A stretch of 8,954 nucleotides of DNA. Source: DATMXS01 sp050260275 (lineage in GTDB: Bacteria > Acidobacteriota > Terriglobia > Bryobacterales > Bryobacteraceae). Made by a program: the position numbers and the translations under genes. The notes below the pieces were generated by a model that saw nothing but the letters and a program-made list of their open reading frames with translations, was not told the DNA's origin and made no database searches. The DNA is taken from the NCBI GenBank assembly GCA_050260275.1, contig JBLNBX010000089.1:1-8954 (forward strand), given 5' to 3'. Within the stretch, counting starts at the first letter, position 1. The number at the start of each line of letters is the position of its first letter. Positions 6,188 through 8,954 of this stretch are shown one piece after another.

Positions 6188-6854
6188 CTACCGCCTGGTC
6201 CGCCGGCGCGCAAACAGGAGGACTGCGCCTCCCAAACCCATAAGCGCGAACGTCGCCGGCTCCGGAACGGCCCCTCCTGCGTCCGTCGTGATGCTCAGGT
6301 ACGGAGAGTTCTCTCCACCCGGCGCGGAAAACTCAAACAGAACGCGAAAGTCGCGTAGCTGTAGCCGTTGTTGTAGTCCGAGATTACGAATGAAGTAACC
6401 GGGAGCGAAACCCAGCCGAGGCCCGGGCTGGTGATGTTCTGACCGCGTTCGGACGTATTCAGGGCGCTCCGGTCGTTGTAGGCGTTGCGGGTCAGCGCGC
6501 TGGAATTCGCCTGATGATACAGGATCGCCGAGCCGGAGCCGTTGTCCGTATTATCCGCGAACGCCGTCACGTACACCATGAGGCTCGCGTCGGTGATGTT
6601 GCCGGTAACCGAGGGCAGGGCGAACTCCATGTAAATCCGGTTTTGGTCTGTGAAATAGCAGGGGTAGCAGTCGGAGAAGTAGCTGGCACTGGAACCACCG
6701 GGAGACTATGTCCAATAGGTGCCGCTGCCCCAGGCGTATTGCCCGCTATACGTCGCCGTCCCTCGAAAGTGGCTTCGGATGTAAACGTGGCGCCCCACAG
6801 GCCTGCCGTGGACACCAGAAACAGAAATGTCAGGATTACTGCATAGCGCCTCAT
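6188..6854 (-). pseudogene. PEP-CTERM sorting-signal protein, broken by two frameshifts and an amber codon
   Basis: Reassembled across three frames this is one gene of about 222 codons. Frame one gives a signal peptide, MRRYAVILTFLFLVSTAG, then ATFTSEATF. Near 6764 the sense moves to a second frame (RGTATYSGQYAWGSGTYWT), meets TAG at 6706-6708, and continues SPGGSSASYFSDCYPCYF to SVTGNITDASLMVYV and SFVISDYNNGYSYATF. Near 6345 it moves to the third frame (RVLFEFSAPGGENSPYLSI) and ends VPEPATFALMGLGGAVLLF plus ARRRTRR and a stop at 6188-6190. That ending is a textbook PEP-CTERM signal: VPEP motif, one membrane helix, arginine cluster. Such exported proteins are processed by exosortase and are often linked to exopolysaccharide. 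A ribosome site GGAGGG (6866-6871) precedes the ATG. The middle resembles no enzyme I know. The breaks are either real decay or consensus errors. Confidence 0.85.
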
Positions 6855-7048
6855 GGCGTGTCATTCCCTCCAGAATGGGGATGGTCGATCCCGTCGCGGA
6901 GCGCACGGGCGCGAATCGTGCCGGGCACGAGTACTGCATTCTCGACCAGACAGTGTGCGGCTTCAACACAACGCGGCGTGACAAAGTGCGACTGTCACAC
7001 CGTGTCGTAGTACGCTCCAGTCATCGGTAAGTGATTGAAAGGATTGTA
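6855..7048 (-). promoter_or_regulatory. Leader of the PEP-CTERM gene with inverted repeat
   Basis: The region upstream of the PEP-CTERM start has no supported gene. It holds the ribosome site GGAGGG (6866-6871), an inverted repeat GTGACA-N9-TGTCAC (6978-6998), and on the minus strand a TACAAT box (7048-7043) as a possible -10 without a good -35. A promoter there would give a leader of about 180 nt with the inverted repeat inside it. Confidence 0.3.
6978..6998. repeat. Inverted repeat GTGACA-N9-TGTCAC
   Basis: Six-base arms match perfectly across a nine-base spacer, about 125 bases upstream of the PEP-CTERM start codon. The 15-base centre-to-centre spacing of the arms is near 1.5 helical turns rather than two, so it is not a textbook dimer operator; it could form a hairpin in RNA. 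Meaning unknown. Confidence 0.35.
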
Positions 7049-7113
7049 CTAGAACTCCCGAAACTTTTTTAGGCGGGGGTCGTTTCCATCTGGCGCCGAC
7101 TCGAAATTCGCGC

Positions 7114-7537
7114 TCAGGAGCGGAGACGCTTTTGCCAGAGTTCCTTGCCCTTCGCGTTGAGGATCTTCAGCACGGTGCGCTCGACCATCCAGTCGGCCGG
7201 CACGCCGGCGCCGAACAAACCCAGGTGCCAGGCCGCCACGCCCGCGATGGGTCCGGCAGCGGCCCCTGCAACGGCCGTGTGACAGAACCGGCGGCGGCTT
7301 ACTGGCGGCGCAGGTTCGGGCTCCTCTGTCCGGAAGCCGCCCTGCCCGCGCCATCGCAGCAGCTCGTCGGCATATGCGAACACGCGCGCTTTGGTGCCGC
7401 TACCCTGGCGGTATAACGGGCAGGCCGGCGGTCTGTTCCCAGCGCTGGGCCGACCGGACCGTTAGTCCTAGGCATGCCGCGATCTCCTTCCACGAGTGAA
7501 GAGTCCGGCCCCTGGACATCTCCTGCGAGGGCGTCAT
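7114..7537 (-). pseudogene. HTH membrane regulator of Acidobacterial type, frameshifted and truncated
   Basis: From ATG at 7537 (a second in-frame ATG at 7519 follows GGAG directly) the frame reads MTPSQEMSRGRTLHSWKEIA, then ACLGLTVRSAQRWEQTAGLP plus V, and hits TAG at 7400. Ignoring one base (A7414) lets it continue YRQGSGTKARVFAYADELLR-W in the frame that runs to TGA at 7114. The joined protein would be 140 residues: a MerR-like helix-turn-helix (about 14-65), a Pro/Glu linker, an arginine-flanked membrane segment (FCHTAVAGAAAGPIAGVAAW), then VLKILNAKGKELWQKR, which looks like the first blade of a PQQ/WD-type beta-propeller or sensor domain. That domain stops after one strand, so the gene has lost most of its C-terminus. 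This HTH start is common in Acidobacteria ahead of membrane sensor domains. The one-base frameshift and the truncation together point to a dead gene. Confidence 0.75.
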
Positions 7538-7837
7538 CTGGATAGGCTATTCAGAACATTATCCGAGACTCAGCGCGGCGAAATCTATCAGGGCAGCAAA
7601 GGCCAATGCAGACCGTCTGCCGCTGCGCATTATGCAATTATTTCGCCCGCAACTTCCGGCGCAAGCCGCGCTGCGCGACAGCAGCTTTTCGCCCGGTTCA
7701 GTCCCAATGCTGGCGTTCTGACCGATCGGAAACCCGTGCGGCCCGGCAGGTGAAGGCGCCCCGCCGTCTTGACGTCCGCATCGGGACGGTATGCCAACAC
7801 GAGATGGTGCAGGTTAAAGCGAGCTACGACGAAGCAA
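7538..7837. other. Gene-free stretch between HTH remnant and acyl-CoA synthetase
   Basis: No supported gene in 300 bases on either strand. Frames present are short, arginine-rich and without motifs. On the minus strand GATAAT (7563-7558) is a possible -10 for the HTH remnant, without a -35. I see no terminator for the acyl-CoA synthetase gene that ends at 7838. Confidence 0.45.
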
Positions 7838-8954
7838 TCAGGCCGTCGCCGTCGCGGCTGATTCCGCCAGGCCGAGTTCCTCGATCTCGCGCTCGCGGAT
7901 GAGATACTTCTGGACCTTTCCGTTCGCGGTGATGGGGAACGAATCGACGAAACGGATGTGCTCCGGGATCTTGAAGTACGCGATCTGCCCCTTGCAGTAA
8001 TCGCGAATCTCGTCTGCAGTAGCCGTGTGGCCGTTCTTCAGCTGGATCCACGCCGCCACGATCTCTCCCAGGCGCTTGTCCGGAATGCCGACCACTTGAA
8101 CGTCGGCCACCTTCGGATGCGTGTGCAGGTACTCCTCGACCTCGCGCGGATACACCTTCTCGCCGCCGCGGCTGATCATGTCCTTAGCGCGCCCGGTGAT
8201 GCGGAAGCACCCATCCTCACGCATGACGGCCAGGTCGCCGCTATGCAGCCAGCCCTCGGAGTCGATGACCTGAGCGGTGGCCTCGGGGTCGCCGTCGTAG
8301 CCCTTCATCACCGCGTACCCCCGCACGCACAACTCGCCCTGCTTGCCCACCGGGACCGTCTCTCCAGTCTCCGTATCGATCAGCTTAATCTCGACAGCGC
8401 CGAGCGTGCGACCTACGGTCGTGACGCGCGTTTCCAGGGGATCGCCGGCGTCTGACATGGTCACCACCGGCGAGCTCTCCGTCTGGCCATAGCAGATAGT
8501 AAGCTCGCGGCAGTTCATCTCGTTTACGACGCGCTTCATCAGCTCGATAGGGCAGGGCGAGCCGGCCATCACTCCGGTCCGCATGGAGCTGAAGTCGAAC
8601 TCGTGGAACCGCGGGTGCTCGAACTCCGCTATGAACATGGTGGGAACGCCATAGAGCGCCGTGCAGCGTTCTTCGTGCACCGCCTGGAGCGTAGCGAGAG
8701 CGTCGAACTGCGCGGCGGGCATCACGAGCGTTGCCCCAGAGTTGATCGAGACCATCACGCCGATGACGCACCCAAAGCAGTGGTACAGCGGCACGGGTGC
8801 GCAAATACGGTCGTTTTCGGTTGCCCTGAGGCGCTCGGCGATGAACCTGCCGTTGTTGACCAGGTTGCGGTTCGTGAGCAGCACGCCCTTGGGGCGCCCG
8901 GTGGTGCCGGACGTGTACTGTATATTCACGACATCGTGCGGCGAGGCGGGCACG
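7838..8954 (-). CDS. Acyl-CoA synthetase, AMP-binding (ANL) superfamily (5' end outside window)
   Basis: The gene enters from the right edge and stops at TGA 7838-7840; 371 residues are visible and about 170 N-terminal ones are missing, judged from the usual 540-560 of the family. The visible first codon GTG is internal, not a start. The enzyme activates a carboxylic acid with ATP to an acyl-adenylate and transfers it to CoA. Motifs, numbered from the first visible residue: P-loop YTSGTTGRPKG (13-23), YHCFG (57-61), ICYGQTESSP (153-162), LHSGDLAV (236-243, Asp240 binding ribose), ITGRAKDMISRGGEKVYPRE (252-271, with the hinge) and the catalytic lysine in ANGKVQK (Lys346). MAGSPCP and the wide acyl pocket region resemble FadD-like and AtoE/DitJ-type medium- or long-chain synthetases; the substrate cannot be read from sequence. 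The last residues (AESAATATA) are a disordered tail. Confidence 0.95.
   Translation of the reverse strand, partial: VPASPHDVVNIQYTSGTTGRPKGVLLTNRNLVNNGRFIAERLRATENDRICAPVPLYHCFGCVIGVMVSINSGATLVMPAAQFDALATLQAVHEERCTALYGVPTMFIAEFEHPRFHEFDFSSMRTGVMAGSPCPIELMKRVVNEMNCRELTICYGQTESSPVVTMSDAGDPLETRVTTVGRTLGAVEIKLIDTETGETVPVGKQGELCVRGYAVMKGYDGDPEATAQVIDSEGWLHSGDLAVMREDGCFRITGRAKDMISRGGEKVYPREVEEYLHTHPKVADVQVVGIPDKRLGEIVAAWIQLKNGHTATADEIRDYCKGQIAYFKIPEHIRFVDSFPITANGKVQKYLIREREIEELGLAESAATATA

Overview
The window most likely comes from the chromosome of an Acidobacteriota bacterium, probably from the Solibacter/Bryobacterales side. Four signs point there: a tmRNA tag reading ANTQFAYAA, an N-terminal 'SWKEIAA…RWE…GLPV' helix-turn-helix of the kind multiplied in Acidobacteria, a PEP-CTERM protein, and a small membrane protein of DUF6677 type. 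The lineage call rests on recalled family patterns, not a search. Base composition is GC-rich throughout.

Left block (1-3735, minus strand). Three genes read in the same direction: a bifunctional class A penicillin-binding protein with a UB2H domain, then a secreted TPR protein, then an outer-membrane-type lipoprotein with a TolB-N/CsgG/LpoB-like beginning. The lipoprotein starts at a GTG inside the end of the TPR gene and runs off the left edge. This resembles a peptidoglycan synthase encoded next to candidate activator proteins and is the most interesting biology in the window.

Divergent block (3850-4442, plus strand). Two small membrane proteins overlap by one base, so they are probably translationally coupled. 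Neither has an assigned function.

Centre (4443-5810). An isolated plus-strand gene for an uncharacterised protein with a C-terminal CxxC…HxxxxC zinc-binding motif runs towards the 3' end of a complete minus-strand tmRNA gene (ssrA, 5461-5810). The zinc protein seems to have lost its native C-terminus through a frameshift near 5231.

Right-centre (5811-7537). This stretch is full of decayed genes: an orphan piece of a carboxypeptidase-regulatory-like domain (plus strand), a PEP-CTERM protein gene broken by two -1 frameshifts and an amber codon (minus), and a truncated, frameshifted HTH membrane regulator (minus). Hairpins and inverted repeats lie between them. Either this is a degrading zone beside ssrA, a common integration site for mobile elements, or the consensus is poor here.

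Right edge (7838-8954, minus strand). The C-terminal two thirds of an acyl-CoA synthetase of the AMP-binding superfamily, cut by the window end.
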